A stretch of 64,000 nt of DNA from Streptomyces cyanogenus (GCF_017526105.1 NZ_CP071839.1:4580001-4644000), one strand, 5' to 3'; shown: positions 42,409-51,907, counted from the stretch's first letter. A program made the numbers and translations. The notes: generated by a model not told the origin, from the sequence alone.

Positions 42409-43380
42409 ATGCCTGCAGTGACCGTCGAGAACCCTTTGACGCTGCCCCGTGTGACCGCTCCCGCCGACGCCGTGGCACGTCCCGTGCTCGCCGTCACGAC
42501 CGCTCCGAGCGGGTTCGAGGGTGAGGGGTTCCCGGTGCGCCGGGCGTTCGCGGGGATCAACTACCGCCACCTCGACCCGTTCATCATGATGGACCAGATG
42601 GGCGAGGTGGAGTACGCGCCGGGCGAGCCCAAGGGCACCCCCTGGCACCCGCACCGCGGCTTCGAGACCGTCACCTACATCATCGACGGTGTCTTCGACC
42701 ACCAGGACTCCAACGGCGGTGGCGGCACCATCACCAACGGCGACACCCAGTGGATGACGGCCGGCTCCGGCCTGCTGCACATCGAGGCGCCGCCGGAGTC
42801 CCTCGTCATGTCCGGGGGCCTCTTCCACGGGCTCCAGCTGTGGGTGAACCTCCCCGCCAAGGACAAGATGATGGCCCCGCGCTACCAGGACATCCGCGGC
42901 GGCAACGTCCAGCTGCTCACCTCCCCCGACGGCGGCGCGCTGCTGCGGGTGATCGCCGGCGAGCTGGACGGCCACCAGGGCCCCGGCATCACGCACACGC
43001 CGATCACGATGATCCACGCGACCCTCGCCCCGGGCGCGGAGATCACCCTGCCGTGGCGGGAGGACTTCAACGGGCTCGCGTACGTCCTCGCCGGCCGCGG
43101 CAGCGTCGGTACGCAGCGCCGCCCGGTCCACACGGGCCAGACGGCCGTCTTCGGAGCCGGCTCCTCGCTGACCGTCCGCGCGGACGAGAAGCAGGACGGG
43201 AACACCCCGGACCTGGAGGTCGTGCTCCTCGGCGGCCGGCCCATCCGGGAGCCGATGGCCCACTACGGCCCGTTCGTCATGAACACCAAGGACGAACTGA
43301 TGCAGGCCTTCGAGGACTTCCAGAAGGGCCGGCTCGGCACCATCCCGGCGGTGCACGGGATGTCCGAGGGCGGCCTGTGA
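42409..43380 (+). CDS. Pirin-family cupin protein
   Basis: The 323-residue bicupin is of the pirin family. Metal-binding residues lie in WHPHRGFETVTYIIDG and GLLHIEAPPE, and the second cupin carries ITLPWREDFNGLAYVLAG. Bacterial pirins show quercetinase-like or regulatory roles; the activity here is not defined. GGAGGT precedes the ATG. The promoter region contains a possible MarR-type site (42364-42379). Confidence 0.9.
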   Translation: MPAVTVENPLTLPRVTAPADAVARPVLAVTTAPSGFEGEGFPVRRAFAGINYRHLDPFIMMDQMGEVEYAPGEPKGTPWHPHRGFETVTYIIDGVFDHQDSNGGGGTITNGDTQWMTAGSGLLHIEAPPESLVMSGGLFHGLQLWVNLPAKDKMMAPRYQDIRGGNVQLLTSPDGGALLRVIAGELDGHQGPGITHTPITMIHATLAPGAEITLPWREDFNGLAYVLAGRGSVGTQRRPVHTGQTAVFGAGSSLTVRADEKQDGNTPDLEVVLLGGRPIREPMAHYGPFVMNTKDELMQAFEDFQKGRLGTIPAVHGMSEGGL

Positions 43381-43386
43381 CGGGGC

Positions 43387-43812
43387 CTACCCCTCGGCCA
43401 GGCTCTTGAACTGCTGCAGGTCGCCGCGGACCGTGTTCTCGATGCGGTGGACCTGGGCCATGCCCTTCGGCCCGCCGAAGGCGTCATGGACGGCACCCGG
43501 TTCGTACTCCAGCCGGACCTGCACCTGGCTGTGGTCCCGGTCCACCGACCGTACGGACAGGGTGCCCTTCAGTTCGGGGCTGCCCTCGGTCTGCCAGGTG
43601 ATGACCTGGTCGCCCGCGCGGTCGTCGAGGACGGCCTCGAACTCCCGCCGGACACTGCCGGCCCGGACGTCGAGCCGGGCGCGGTTGCCACCGCTTCCCC
43701 GCGCCTGCTGGACGCCGTCGATGAACGTCGGATAGGAGTCGACGTCGTGCAGCAGGTCCCAGACCCTCTGCGCGGGGGCGTCGATGTCTATGTGCTCTTC
43801 GAGCCTGCTCAT
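43387..43812 (-). CDS. SRPBCC/polyketide cyclase-like protein
   Basis: The 141-residue protein has the START-like SRPBCC fold, with the typical opening HIDIDAPAQRVWDLLHDVDSYPTFIDGVQ and a C-terminal helix (VHRIENTVRGDLQQFKSLAEG). It binds a hydrophobic ligand or lipid. It is convergent with the pirin gene, six bases apart. Confidence 0.87.
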   Translation of the reverse strand: MSRLEEHIDIDAPAQRVWDLLHDVDSYPTFIDGVQQARGSGGNRARLDVRAGSVRREFEAVLDDRAGDQVITWQTEGSPELKGTLSVRSVDRDHSQVQVRLEYEPGAVHDAFGGPKGMAQVHRIENTVRGDLQQFKSLAEG

Positions 43813-43958
43813 CGCGAACCTCGCCTCCTGGCCCGGTGACGGACCCCTCGGGTCCTTCCAGCCTGCGCCGCGGCCCGGGCGCCCCGCAAATCACGGCCCC
43901 TCACCCGGCCGGACTCGCGTGGCGGGAACGCCGTGGTGCGCCGTGCTCTGCTGGAGGC

Positions 43959-45005
43959 GTGCAGTTCCTGCCCGATCCCGTTCGCCGGTTCGCCGCCTGG
44001 TGCGTCGTGGTGCTGCTCGGTGCCGGGGTGGGGTGGCTCGGGGTGCTGCTGTGCGGGGAGTTGCGTACGGCCGTCACGCCGGTGCTGCTCGCCCTGCTGG
44101 GCACCGCCCTGCTCGGGCCCCTGTACCGGCGGCTGGTGCGCGTGGGGGTGCAGGCGTCGGTCGCGGCCGGGCTCACCTGCGTCGCCGTCGTGGCCGTCGT
44201 CGGCGGTGCCGTGTACATCGTCGTCGCCGCGCTCATCGACACCGGTGACCAGATCGTCTTCTCGCTGCGGGCCGCCGCCAAGGTCGTCGCGCGCCACTTC
44301 GGGGCCGCCGGGACCGGTCTGGACGACCTCGCCGCCAACTCCCGCGAACTGCTGCGCAAGTTCGGCGGGACGGCCGTGTCCAACGTCATCAGCGGCGTCA
44401 GCGTCGTCGCCGAGTCCCTCGCCGTGGCGGTGCTCGCGCTGCTGCTCGTGTTCTTCTTCCTGCGCGACTCCCACCGGGTCATCACCGCCCTGCGCTCGGT
44501 CGCGCCCGGGGACCGCGCCGACACCCTGGAGGCCATCGGCCGGCGGGCGTTCGCCGCGGTGGAGGGCTTCATGCGCGGGACGACCCTCATCGCCCTCATC
44601 GACGCCCTGTGCATCACCGTGGGCCTGCTGGTGCTCCGGGTGCCCGGCGCGGTGGGCCTCGGCGCGCTCGTCTTCGTCGGCGCCTACATCCCCTATCTCG
44701 GCGCCTTCGTCTCCGGCGCGGTGGCGGTGCTGGTCGCCCTCGCCGACCGGGGTTTCGTGATCGCGCTGTGGGCGCTCGGGGTGGTGCTCGCGGTGCAGCT
44801 GCTGGAGGGGCACGTGCTGCAGCCGGTGATCCAGAGCCGGACCGTGCAGATGCACCCGGCCGTGGTGATGCTGACGATCACCGCGGGCGCCTCCGTCGCG
44901 GGCGTCCTCGGCATGCTCCTCGCGGTCCCGCTGACCGCGGCGGCCTTCGGGGTCGTCCAGGAGCTGAGGGAACGTTACGCCACCCCCTCCGACGCCTCGG
45001 CCTGA
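43959..45005 (+). CDS. AI-2E family transporter (permease)
   Basis: The 348-residue polytopic protein is of the AI-2E/PerM family with about 8 transmembrane helices. The family signature sits near FVGAYIPYLGAFVSGAVAVLVAL and LLEGHVLQPVIQSRTVQMHPAVVML. The start is uncertain. The GTG at 43959 gives a family-like N-terminus, but GGAGG is only one base away from it; a GTG at 43836 would add about 41 residues. The last 31 bp overlap the convergent SpoIIE gene. Confidence 0.75.
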   Translation: MQFLPDPVRRFAAWCVVVLLGAGVGWLGVLLCGELRTAVTPVLLALLGTALLGPLYRRLVRVGVQASVAAGLTCVAVVAVVGGAVYIVVAALIDTGDQIVFSLRAAAKVVARHFGAAGTGLDDLAANSRELLRKFGGTAVSNVISGVSVVAESLAVAVLALLLVFFFLRDSHRVITALRSVAPGDRADTLEAIGRRAFAAVEGFMRGTTLIALIDALCITVGLLVLRVPGAVGLGALVFVGAYIPYLGAFVSGAVAVLVALADRGFVIALWALGVVLAVQLLEGHVLQPVIQSRTVQMHPAVVMLTITAGASVAGVLGMLLAVPLTAAAFGVVQELRERYATPSDASA

Positions 45006-47122
45006 GAGCACCCCGGCTCGTAGAGCTCGAACCAGATGCTCTTGCCCTCGCCCCGCGGGTCCACGCCCCACGTGTCCGCGAGGAGTTCGATCAGCATCAG
45101 GCCGCGGCCGGAGGAGGCCAGTTCGCCGGGGCAGCGCCTGTGCGGCAGGTCGTCGCCGGTGTCGAAGACCTCCACCCGCAGCCGCCGCCCGGTCCCCTCG
45201 CCGGTGACCTCGGCGAGCAGCAGCGCGTCGGTGTCCGTGTGCACCAGCACGTTGGTGATCATCTCCGAGACCAGCAGCGCCGCCGAGTCCACCTGGTCGG
45301 GCGACGCCCAGTCGTGCAGCAGCTCACGCAGCTGCTGGCGGGCCTCGGCGATCCGCTCCGGCTCGTCCTGGGCCACCGACAGCAGCGAGCGCCGCACCTG
45401 CGGCCGTAGCGTCACGGTGCCGCCGCAACCGCAGCCCTCCCCCAGCCGGCACAGCAGCAGCAGCGCGATGTCGTCCTCGCGGCGGTCGGCCAGCGGGCCG
45501 GTGGTGTGGTGCGAGGACGGCCCGTGCACCCCCTGCACCAGGGCGTCCGCCAGCGACTCCAGGTCGCCCGTGTGGTCCTCCAGGATCGCCCGCAGCCTGC
45601 GCCAGCCGCTCTCCAGGTCGTGCCCGCCGGTCTCGATCAGGCCGTCGGTGCACAGCATCAGCGTCTCACCGGGTTCGAGGGTGAACCGGGTCGTCGGGTA
45701 GTCGGCGTCCGGGTCGACGCCGAGCGGCGGTCCGCCCGCCGTCGGCCGCATCATCACCGTGCCGTCCGCCATCCGGATCATCGGGTGCGGGTGCCCGGCG
45801 CGGGCGATCTCCAGCCGGCCGGTCGGCGGGTCGGCCTCCGCGTACAGGCAGGTCGCGAAGCGGAGGTCGGCCGCGGGGTCGTCGCCGGCCTGGGTGATGC
45901 CGTGCAGGAAGCGGGAGGCGCGGGAGAGGACGGCGTCCGGGCGGTGCCCCTCGGCGGCGTAGGCGCGCAGCGCGATCCGCAGCTGGCCCATGAGGCCGGC
46001 CGCGCGCACGTCGTGGCCCTGGACGTCCCCGATGACCAGCGCGACCCGTCCGGAGGGCAGCGGGATCATGTCGTACCAGTCGCCGCCGACCTGGAGGCCG
46101 CCGCCGGTCGGGATGTACCGGGCGGCCACCCGTATCTCCGGGATCTCGGGGCCCAGCGACGGCAGCATGGTGCGCTGCAGGCCCTCGGTCAGCTCCCGCT
46201 CGGACTCGGCGGCGCCGGCCCGGGACAGCGCCTGGGCGAGCATCCGGGCGACCGTGGTGAGGACCGCCCGCTCGTCGGGGGTGAAGGCCACGGGACAGGT
46301 GAAGGCGGCCATCCAGGTGCCCATCGTGCGACCGGCGACCGTCAGCGGCAGGAAGGCCCACGAGCGGCGCCCGAAGACCCGGGCGAGCGGCCAGGTCACC
46401 GGGTAGCGCTCCTTGTACTCCGCGGGGGAGGACAGGTACACGGCGCGGCCGGTGCGGACGACCTCGGCGGCCGGGTAGTCGGTGTCCAGCGGCATGTCGG
46501 AGAAGGGGTTCATGTCACCGGGCTGGTGCCCGTGCTGGCCGATGATCGTCAGCCGGTCACCCTCGACCCCGAAGACCACCAGGCCGTCAGGGGAGAACCC
46601 CGGCATCGACAGACCGCCGGCCACCCGCAGCACCTCGGCCGTGGACCGGGCCTCCGCCAGCGCCCGGCCGGCGTCCAGCAGGAACGCCTCCCGGGAGCGC
46701 CGCCAGTCACCGGTGACCGCGCTGCGGGCGGCCGCCGTGCCCGGGGTCGGCTCGGTCACCTCCTGGAGGGTGCCGATCAGCTCGTACGCGTGCCGCTCGG
46801 GGTCGTAGGACGGTCTGGACCGGCTGCGGACGACGCGCAGGATGTCGCCGTCGCCGTCCATGATCCGGATACGCACCTCGGCGAGGGTGCCCTCGGCGAC
46901 CGCCAGCCGCACCACGCCGGTGATCTCGTTCCAGTCCACCGGGTGGAACCGGGACCGGGTCTGGGCCTCGGTGAGGGTGGCCGGCTCCGCGGGCAGCCCG
47001 AGCAGCCGCGCCGCCTCCGCGTCCACGGTGACCAGGCCGGTGGCCGTGTCCCAGTGCCAGAGCCCGGTCGCGAGGGCGGCCAGGACGTCCTCGACGGACG
47101 GCAGGGGCTCGCCTGTGCGCAT
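44975..47122 (-). CDS. PAS-GAF-SpoIIE phosphatase with C-terminal anti-sigma ATPase domain
   Basis: The 715-residue regulator has four modules. A PAS domain (about 10-120) is followed by a GAF domain (about 145-300). Next comes a PP2C/SpoIIE phosphatase (about 320-545: GGDWYDMIPLPSGRVALVIG, metal Asp in VIGDVQGHD, LMLCTDGLIETGG). The C-terminal GHKL ATPase of the anti-sigma type (about 580-710) has VSEMITNVLVHT and SGRGLMLIELLADTWG. It could both phosphorylate and dephosphorylate an anti-sigma-factor antagonist. A Cys-rich link CRLGEGCGCGG lies between the phosphatase and ATPase. It is cytoplasmic and single-gene. Confidence 0.9.
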   Translation of the reverse strand: MRTGEPLPSVEDVLAALATGLWHWDTATGLVTVDAEAARLLGLPAEPATLTEAQTRSRFHPVDWNEITGVVRLAVAEGTLAEVRIRIMDGDGDILRVVRSRSRPSYDPERHAYELIGTLQEVTEPTPGTAAARSAVTGDWRRSREAFLLDAGRALAEARSTAEVLRVAGGLSMPGFSPDGLVVFGVEGDRLTIIGQHGHQPGDMNPFSDMPLDTDYPAAEVVRTGRAVYLSSPAEYKERYPVTWPLARVFGRRSWAFLPLTVAGRTMGTWMAAFTCPVAFTPDERAVLTTVARMLAQALSRAGAAESERELTEGLQRTMLPSLGPEIPEIRVAARYIPTGGGLQVGGDWYDMIPLPSGRVALVIGDVQGHDVRAAGLMGQLRIALRAYAAEGHRPDAVLSRASRFLHGITQAGDDPAADLRFATCLYAEADPPTGRLEIARAGHPHPMIRMADGTVMMRPTAGGPPLGVDPDADYPTTRFTLEPGETLMLCTDGLIETGGHDLESGWRRLRAILEDHTGDLESLADALVQGVHGPSSHHTTGPLADRREDDIALLLLCRLGEGCGCGGTVTLRPQVRRSLLSVAQDEPERIAEARQQLRELLHDWASPDQVDSAALLVSEMITNVLVHTDTDALLLAEVTGEGTGRRLRVEVFDTGDDLPHRRCPGELASSGRGLMLIELLADTWGVDPRGEGKSIWFELYEPGCSQAEASEGVA

Positions 47123-47297
47123 TGCCCCACTTTAGGGAGAGGTGACCGAAGGCTGCCACCCTGGGCGGGCGAGCGGTAATGGTGGGGAGCCGGGCTGGGG
47201 GTGCCCGGTACCCTTGATGGGTCCGGGCCCCGTGCCCGTTCCCGCCGGTCCGCAGAGCCGGCAGGAGAAACCCCACCACGAAGGACGATGAACGACG

Positions 47298-49061
47298 ATG
47301 CATCGGTACAGGTCCCACACCTGCGGCCAGCTCCGCGCCTCTGACGTCGGCACCGACGTCCGGCTGAGTGGCTGGCTGCACAATCGGCGCGACCTGGGCG
47401 GCATCCTCTTCATCGATCTGCGCGACCACTACGGCATCACGCAGCTGGTCGCCCGCCCCGGCACCCCGGCGTACGAGGCACTCGACAAGATCTCCAAGGA
47501 GTCCTCGGTCCGCGTCGACGGCCGCGTTGTTTCACGTGGAACCGAGAACGTGAACCCCGACCTGCCCACCGGCGAGATCGAGGTCGAGGTCTCCGAGGTG
47601 GAGCTGCTCGGCGCGGCCCAGCCCCTGCCCTTCACCATCAACACCGAGGACGGGGTCAACGAGGAGCGGCGCCTGGAGTACCGCTTCCTGGACCTGCGCC
47701 GCGAGCGCATGCACCGCAACATCATGCTGCGTACGGCCGTGATCTCCGCGATGCGCCACAAGATGGCGGCGATGGGCTTCAACGAGATGGCCACGCCGAT
47801 CCTGTCCGCCACCTCCCCCGAGGGCGCCCGCGACTACGTGGTCCCCTCCCGGGTGCACCCGGGCAAGTTCTACGCGCTGCCGCAGGCCCCGCAGCAGTTC
47901 AAGCAGCTGCTGATGATCTCCGGCTTCGACCGCTACTTCCAGATCGCGCCCTGCTTCCGTGACGAGGACGCCCGCGCCGACCGCTCGCCGGGCGAGTTCT
48001 ACCAGCTCGACGTCGAGATGAGCTTCGTCGAGCAGGAGGACGTCTTCCAGCCGATCGAGAAGCTCATGACGGAGCTGTTCGAGGAGTTCGGCGGCGGCCG
48101 TCACGTCACCTCTCCCTTCCCGCGCATCCCGTTCCGCGAGGCGATGCTGAAGTACGGCTCCGACAAGCCGGACCTGCGCGCCAAGCTGGAGCTGGTGGAC
48201 ATCACCGATGTCTTCGAGGGCTCGGAGTTCAAGGCCTTCGCGGGCAAGCACGTGCGCGCGCTGCCGGTGCCGGACGTCTCCGGCCAGCCCCGCAAGTTCT
48301 TCGACCAGCTCGGCGAGTACGCCGTCGAGCAGGGTGCCAAGGGCCTGGCCTGGGTGCGCGTGGCCGAGGACGGCTCGCTCTCCGGCCCGATCGCGAAGTT
48401 CCTCACCGAGGCCAACGTCGCCGAGCTGACCAAGCGCCTCGCCCTGGCCCCCGGCCACGCCGTCTTCTTCGGCGCGGGCGAGTACGACGAGGTCTCGAAG
48501 ATCATGGGCGCGGTCCGCGTCGAGGCGGCCAAGCGTGCCGGCCACTTCGAGGAGGGCGTCTTCCGCTTCTGCTGGATCGTCGACTTCCCGATGTACGAGA
48601 AGGACGAGGACACCGGCGCGATCGACTTCTCGCACAACCCCTTCTCGATGCCCCAGGGCGGCCTGGAGGCCCTGGAGACCCAGGACCCGCTGGACATCCT
48701 GGGCTGGCAGTACGACATCGTCTGCAACGGTGTCGAGCTGTCCTCCGGCGCGATCCGGAACCACGAGCCCGAGATCATGCTCAAGGCCTTCGAGATCGCG
48801 GGCTACGACCGGGAGACCGTGGAGGAGAAGTTCGCGGGCATGCTCCGCGCGTTCCGCTTCGGCGCCCCGCCGCACGGCGGCATCGCCCCGGGCGTGGACC
48901 GTATCGTCATGCTCCTCGCGGACGAGCCCAACATCCGCGAGACGATCGCCTTCCCGCTCAACGGCAACGCCCAGGACCTGATGATGGGCGCCCCGACCGA
49001 GCTGGACGAGTCCCGCCTGCGCGAGCTGCACCTGAACATCAGGAAGCCGCAGCCGAAGTAG
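47298..49061 (+). CDS. aspS: Aspartyl-tRNA synthetase
   Basis: The 587-residue class II synthetase has an N-terminal OB-fold anticodon-binding domain (SGWLHNRRDLGGILFIDLRDH), the catalytic core with LPQAPQQFKQLLMISGFDRYFQIAPCFRDED, a bacterial GAD insertion (about 300-420), and motif 3 in GGIAPGVDRIVMLLADEPNIRETI. It charges tRNA-Asp (possibly tRNA-Asn too if it is non-discriminating). The codons GTT GTT TCA CGT GGA near residues 77-81 create a parS-like site. A long hairpin follows the stop. Confidence 0.95.
   Translation: MHRYRSHTCGQLRASDVGTDVRLSGWLHNRRDLGGILFIDLRDHYGITQLVARPGTPAYEALDKISKESSVRVDGRVVSRGTENVNPDLPTGEIEVEVSEVELLGAAQPLPFTINTEDGVNEERRLEYRFLDLRRERMHRNIMLRTAVISAMRHKMAAMGFNEMATPILSATSPEGARDYVVPSRVHPGKFYALPQAPQQFKQLLMISGFDRYFQIAPCFRDEDARADRSPGEFYQLDVEMSFVEQEDVFQPIEKLMTELFEEFGGGRHVTSPFPRIPFREAMLKYGSDKPDLRAKLELVDITDVFEGSEFKAFAGKHVRALPVPDVSGQPRKFFDQLGEYAVEQGAKGLAWVRVAEDGSLSGPIAKFLTEANVAELTKRLALAPGHAVFFGAGEYDEVSKIMGAVRVEAAKRAGHFEEGVFRFCWIVDFPMYEKDEDTGAIDFSHNPFSMPQGGLEALETQDPLDILGWQYDIVCNGVELSSGAIRNHEPEIMLKAFEIAGYDRETVEEKFAGMLRAFRFGAPPHGGIAPGVDRIVMLLADEPNIRETIAFPLNGNAQDLMMGAPTELDESRLRELHLNIRKPQPK
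47529..47542. promoter_or_regulatory. parS-like site inside aspS
   Basis: GTTTCACGTGGAAC differs by one base from the 14-bp parS palindrome. The five codons GTT GTT TCA CGT GGA (47526-47540) all end in A or T, against the strong G/C-ending habit of the rest of aspS. That suggests selection for the DNA sequence rather than the protein. Confidence 0.8.
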
Positions 49062-49071
49062 CGCGACCGCG

Positions 49072-49117
49072 GTGCGCGCCGATCTGTCCTGACTCGCTCT
49101 TGACGATCGGCGCGCAC
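49072..49117 (+). terminator. Hairpin terminator after aspS
   Basis: GTGCGCGCCGATC (49072-49084) and GATCGGCGCGCAC (49105-49117) form a perfect 13-bp stem with a 20-nt loop just after the aspS stop codon. Confidence 0.85.
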
Positions 49118-49183
49118 AGCCGTCTCCGGGGCCGCCTCACCCTGGGCGTGGCCCCGGGCCGGACGCACGACGGGAGCTGCGGC

Positions 49184-49876
49184 TCAGTCGCCCTGCTCGT
49201 CGGTCTCGGCGTCCGGGGACGCGCCCTCCTCCAGCAGCCGCTCGGCGATGTCGTCGGACCAGTGCTGGGCCCAGGCGCGCAGGGCGACCACCCGGGCCTC
49301 GCCCAGGCCGTACCGGAGGAAGTCCCGGTCGGCGTAGAAATCCGTGCCGGTCAGGCGGGACTGGAGGGTGGGCAGGTCGAACGGGTCGTGGGCGTGCCGG
49401 CGGCCGAGTTCCTCCAGGTCGGGCAGGGAGAACCGCGCCGCGCAGGCCTGCGCGTCGATGAGGTCGACGGCCGCGCCCCGGTCGTACAGGGCGCGGATCT
49501 TCGTACCGACGGCGTCCGGCAGGGAGAGCGTCGGGCCGTACCCGGTGAGTTCCGGCGGCTGCCAGAAGGCCTCCTTGTGCAGCGCGAGCCGGCACGGCTC
49601 GCCGGTCGGCGGGTCCGTGACCGTCAGCTGTGCGGTGAGCGCGGTGACCGCGCCGGCCTGCACCCGCCGCCCCCGCGCCTCAAGGGCCGCGCCGACGGCA
49701 CCGGCGATGCGCTCCACGTTCTCGGCGCTCTCGGTGGCGAGGTCCAGGTCGGCGTGCGGGCGGCACAGCAGTCCGTGCGCCTGGAGGGCGTAACCGCCGG
49801 CCAGGACCAGACCGTGCGGGCCGCCCGCCGCGACGACGTCCGCGAGGAGCCGGCGATGGGGTTCGGGGAAGTCCAC
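49184..49876 (-). CDS. AbiEii-like nucleotidyltransferase, orphan
   Basis: The protein of about 230 residues has a nucleotidyltransferase fold with the GGYALQAHG and PHADLDLAT motifs (G-G then D-x-D), like the AbiEii/MenT toxin group. In abortive-infection or toxin-antitoxin loci it would pair with an AbiEi-like antitoxin; none is adjacent. Similar orphan genes are common in Streptomyces. The start is uncertain: the GTG at 49876 begins at the first residue with family similarity. The ATG at 50011 is in frame but the codons between have weak third-base bias. Confidence 0.6.
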   Translation of the reverse strand: MDFPEPHRRLLADVVAAGGPHGLVLAGGYALQAHGLLCRPHADLDLATESAENVERIAGAVGAALEARGRRVQAGAVTALTAQLTVTDPPTGEPCRLALHKEAFWQPPELTGYGPTLSLPDAVGTKIRALYDRGAAVDLIDAQACAARFSLPDLEELGRRHAHDPFDLPTLQSRLTGTDFYADRDFLRYGLGEARVVALRAWAQHWSDDIAERLLEEGASPDAETDEQGD

Positions 49877-50138
49877 GGGAGGATTTTTCCGGCTTCCCGC
49901 CGCCCGCGCGCGACGCCTGACCGGGCCGTACGCGAAATTCTCGCGGCCGAGGGCAAGCTCCCTCCGGTGGGCGGCCAACGTAAGGCGACGGGTACGCGCC
50001 CCTGACAGCATCAACTGCCGCGCCAGGGCCCAGAGGCCGGGAGACCTCGGTGAAGAACCTGCCGACGGCACTGGCCAACACGACCGGCGCCGGCGTACTG
50101 AAGCAACCGGCCGGGCCCCTGCCCCGTCGTGAAGCGAA

Positions 50139-50167
50139 AGGGCGCCGAGCACCTGCCTCGGCGCCCT
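50139..50167. terminator. Hairpin terminator after metG
   Basis: AGGGCGCCGAG (50139-50149) and CTCGGCGCCCT (50157-50167) form a perfect 11-bp stem with a 7-nt loop. Read leftwards it ends in CCCTTTCGCTT, so it serves metG. The intergenic stretch 49877-50191 contains nothing else I can identify. Confidence 0.85.
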
Positions 50168-50191
50168 CGTCGGGCCGTGGATGAGGACCGG

Positions 50192-51907
50192 TCAGGCCTC
50201 CTCGCCGCCGAAGCGGTCCTTGTACGTCGCCAGGTCCTCGTCCGTCAGCTTGGCGAACAGGACCGGCGGGACCGTGAACGGGGTGCCGGCCGGGACCGAT
50301 GCCAGGGCCTTCGCCTCGTCCTGGCTCACCCAGCGGGCCGTGTCGGCCGGCAGGGAGAACGCCTCGCGCATCGTCTTCGCCGTCGTCGGGATGAACGGCT
50401 CGGAGACCACCGCGTACAGGTGGATCAGGTTCATCGCGGTGCGCAGGGTGAGGGCCGCGCCGTCCTTGTCGGTCTTGATCTCCAGCCAGGGGGCCTTCTC
50501 CTCCAGGTAGGAGTTGCCGGCCGACCACAGGGCGCGCAGGGCCGAGGCGGCCTTGCGGAACTGGAGCGCCTCCATGTGCTCCTCGTACTCGGCGAGCAGG
50601 CGGGCGATCTCCTCGCCGAGCCGCGCCTCCGCCTCGCCGGGCTCGCCGCCGGCCGGGACCTCGTCACCGAACCGCTTGCGGGAGAAGGACAGCACGCGGT
50701 TGACGAAGTTGCCGAGCGTGTCCGCCAGGTCCTTGTTCACCGTGGCGGTGAAGTGCTCCCAGGTGAAGGACGAGTCGTCCGACTCGGGGGCGTTGGCGAT
50801 CAGGAAGTAGCGCCAGTAGTCGGCGGGCAGGATGTCCAGCGCCTGGTCGGTGAAGACGCCCCGCTTCTGCGAGGTGGAGAACTTGCCGCCGTAGTACGTC
50901 AGCCAGTTGAACGCCTTGACGTAGTCGACCTTCTTCCACGGCTCGCGCACGCCCAGCTCGGTGGCCGGGAACATCACCGTGTGGAAGGGGACGTTGTCCT
51001 TCGCCATGAACTCGGTGTAGCGGACGGTGTCGTCCGCCTCGTACCACCAGGACTTCCAGTCGCGGTTCTCCGGGTCCTGGTCGGCCCACTCCTTCGTCGC
51101 GCCGATGTACTCGATCGGGGCGTCGAACCAGACGTAGAAGACCTTGCCCTCGGCCGCCAGCTCCGGCCAGGTGTCCGCCGGGACCGGGACGCCCCAGTCC
51201 AGGTCGCGGGTGATCGCCCGGTCGTGCAGGCCCTCGTTCAGCCACTTGCGGGCGATGGAGGAGGCGAGCTGCGGCCAGTCCGCCTCGTGCCGGGCGACCC
51301 ACTGCTCCACCTCGTGCTGCAGTTTGGACTGGAGCAGGAAGAGGTGCTTGGTCTCGCGGACCTCCAGGTCCGTGGAGCCGGAGATCGCCGAGCGCGGGTT
51401 GATCAGGTCGGTCGGGTCCAGCACGCGGGTGCAGTTCTCGCACTGGTCGCCGCGGGCCTTGTCGTAGCCGCAGTGCGGGCAGGTGCCCTCGACGTAGCGG
51501 TCCGGCAGGAAGCGGCCGTCGGCCGGGCTGTACACCTGGCGGATCGCCCGCTCCTCGATGAAGCCGTTCTCGTTCAGCTTGCGGGCGAAGTGCTGGGTGA
51601 TCTCGCGGTTCTCCGGGCTGGAGCTGCGGCCGAAGTAGTCGAACGCGAGCGAGAAGCCGTCGTAGACCGCCTTCTGGGCGTCGTGCGCCTGGGCGCAGAA
51701 CTCGGCCACCGGCAGGCCCTGCTCCTTGGCGGCCAGCTCGGCGGGGGTGCCGTGCTCGTCCGTCGCGCAGATGTACAGGACGTCGTGGCCGCGCTGGCGG
51801 AGGTACCGGGAGTACACGTCCGCCGGGAGCATGGACCCCACCATGTTGCCCAGGTGCTTGATCCCGTTGATGTAGGGAAGGGCGCTGGTGATGAGGTGTC
51901 GAGCCAT
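50192..51907 (-). CDS. metG: Methionyl-tRNA synthetase
   Basis: The 571-residue class I synthetase charges tRNA-Met. It has the HIGH-like signature GIKHLGNM near the N-terminus, a zinc-binding knuckle CPHCGYDKARGDQCENC, the GKFSTSQKRGVF loop in place of KMSKS, and the alpha-helical anticodon domain. There is no C-terminal tRNA-binding domain of the Arc1p type. The ATG at 51907 gives the conserved MARHLITSALPY start, with GGGAGC upstream. It is separated from the VWA gene by a terminator. Confidence 0.95.
   Translation of the reverse strand: MARHLITSALPYINGIKHLGNMVGSMLPADVYSRYLRQRGHDVLYICATDEHGTPAELAAKEQGLPVAEFCAQAHDAQKAVYDGFSLAFDYFGRSSSPENREITQHFARKLNENGFIEERAIRQVYSPADGRFLPDRYVEGTCPHCGYDKARGDQCENCTRVLDPTDLINPRSAISGSTDLEVRETKHLFLLQSKLQHEVEQWVARHEADWPQLASSIARKWLNEGLHDRAITRDLDWGVPVPADTWPELAAEGKVFYVWFDAPIEYIGATKEWADQDPENRDWKSWWYEADDTVRYTEFMAKDNVPFHTVMFPATELGVREPWKKVDYVKAFNWLTYYGGKFSTSQKRGVFTDQALDILPADYWRYFLIANAPESDDSSFTWEHFTATVNKDLADTLGNFVNRVLSFSRKRFGDEVPAGGEPGEAEARLGEEIARLLAEYEEHMEALQFRKAASALRALWSAGNSYLEEKAPWLEIKTDKDGAALTLRTAMNLIHLYAVVSEPFIPTTAKTMREAFSLPADTARWVSQDEAKALASVPAGTPFTVPPVLFAKLTDEDLATYKDRFGGEEA

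Noticed and set aside
50192..51907. Defective MetRS because KMSKS is replaced by KFSTS
   Set aside because: I recall this variation from streptomycete MetRS, and the rest of the enzyme is intact.
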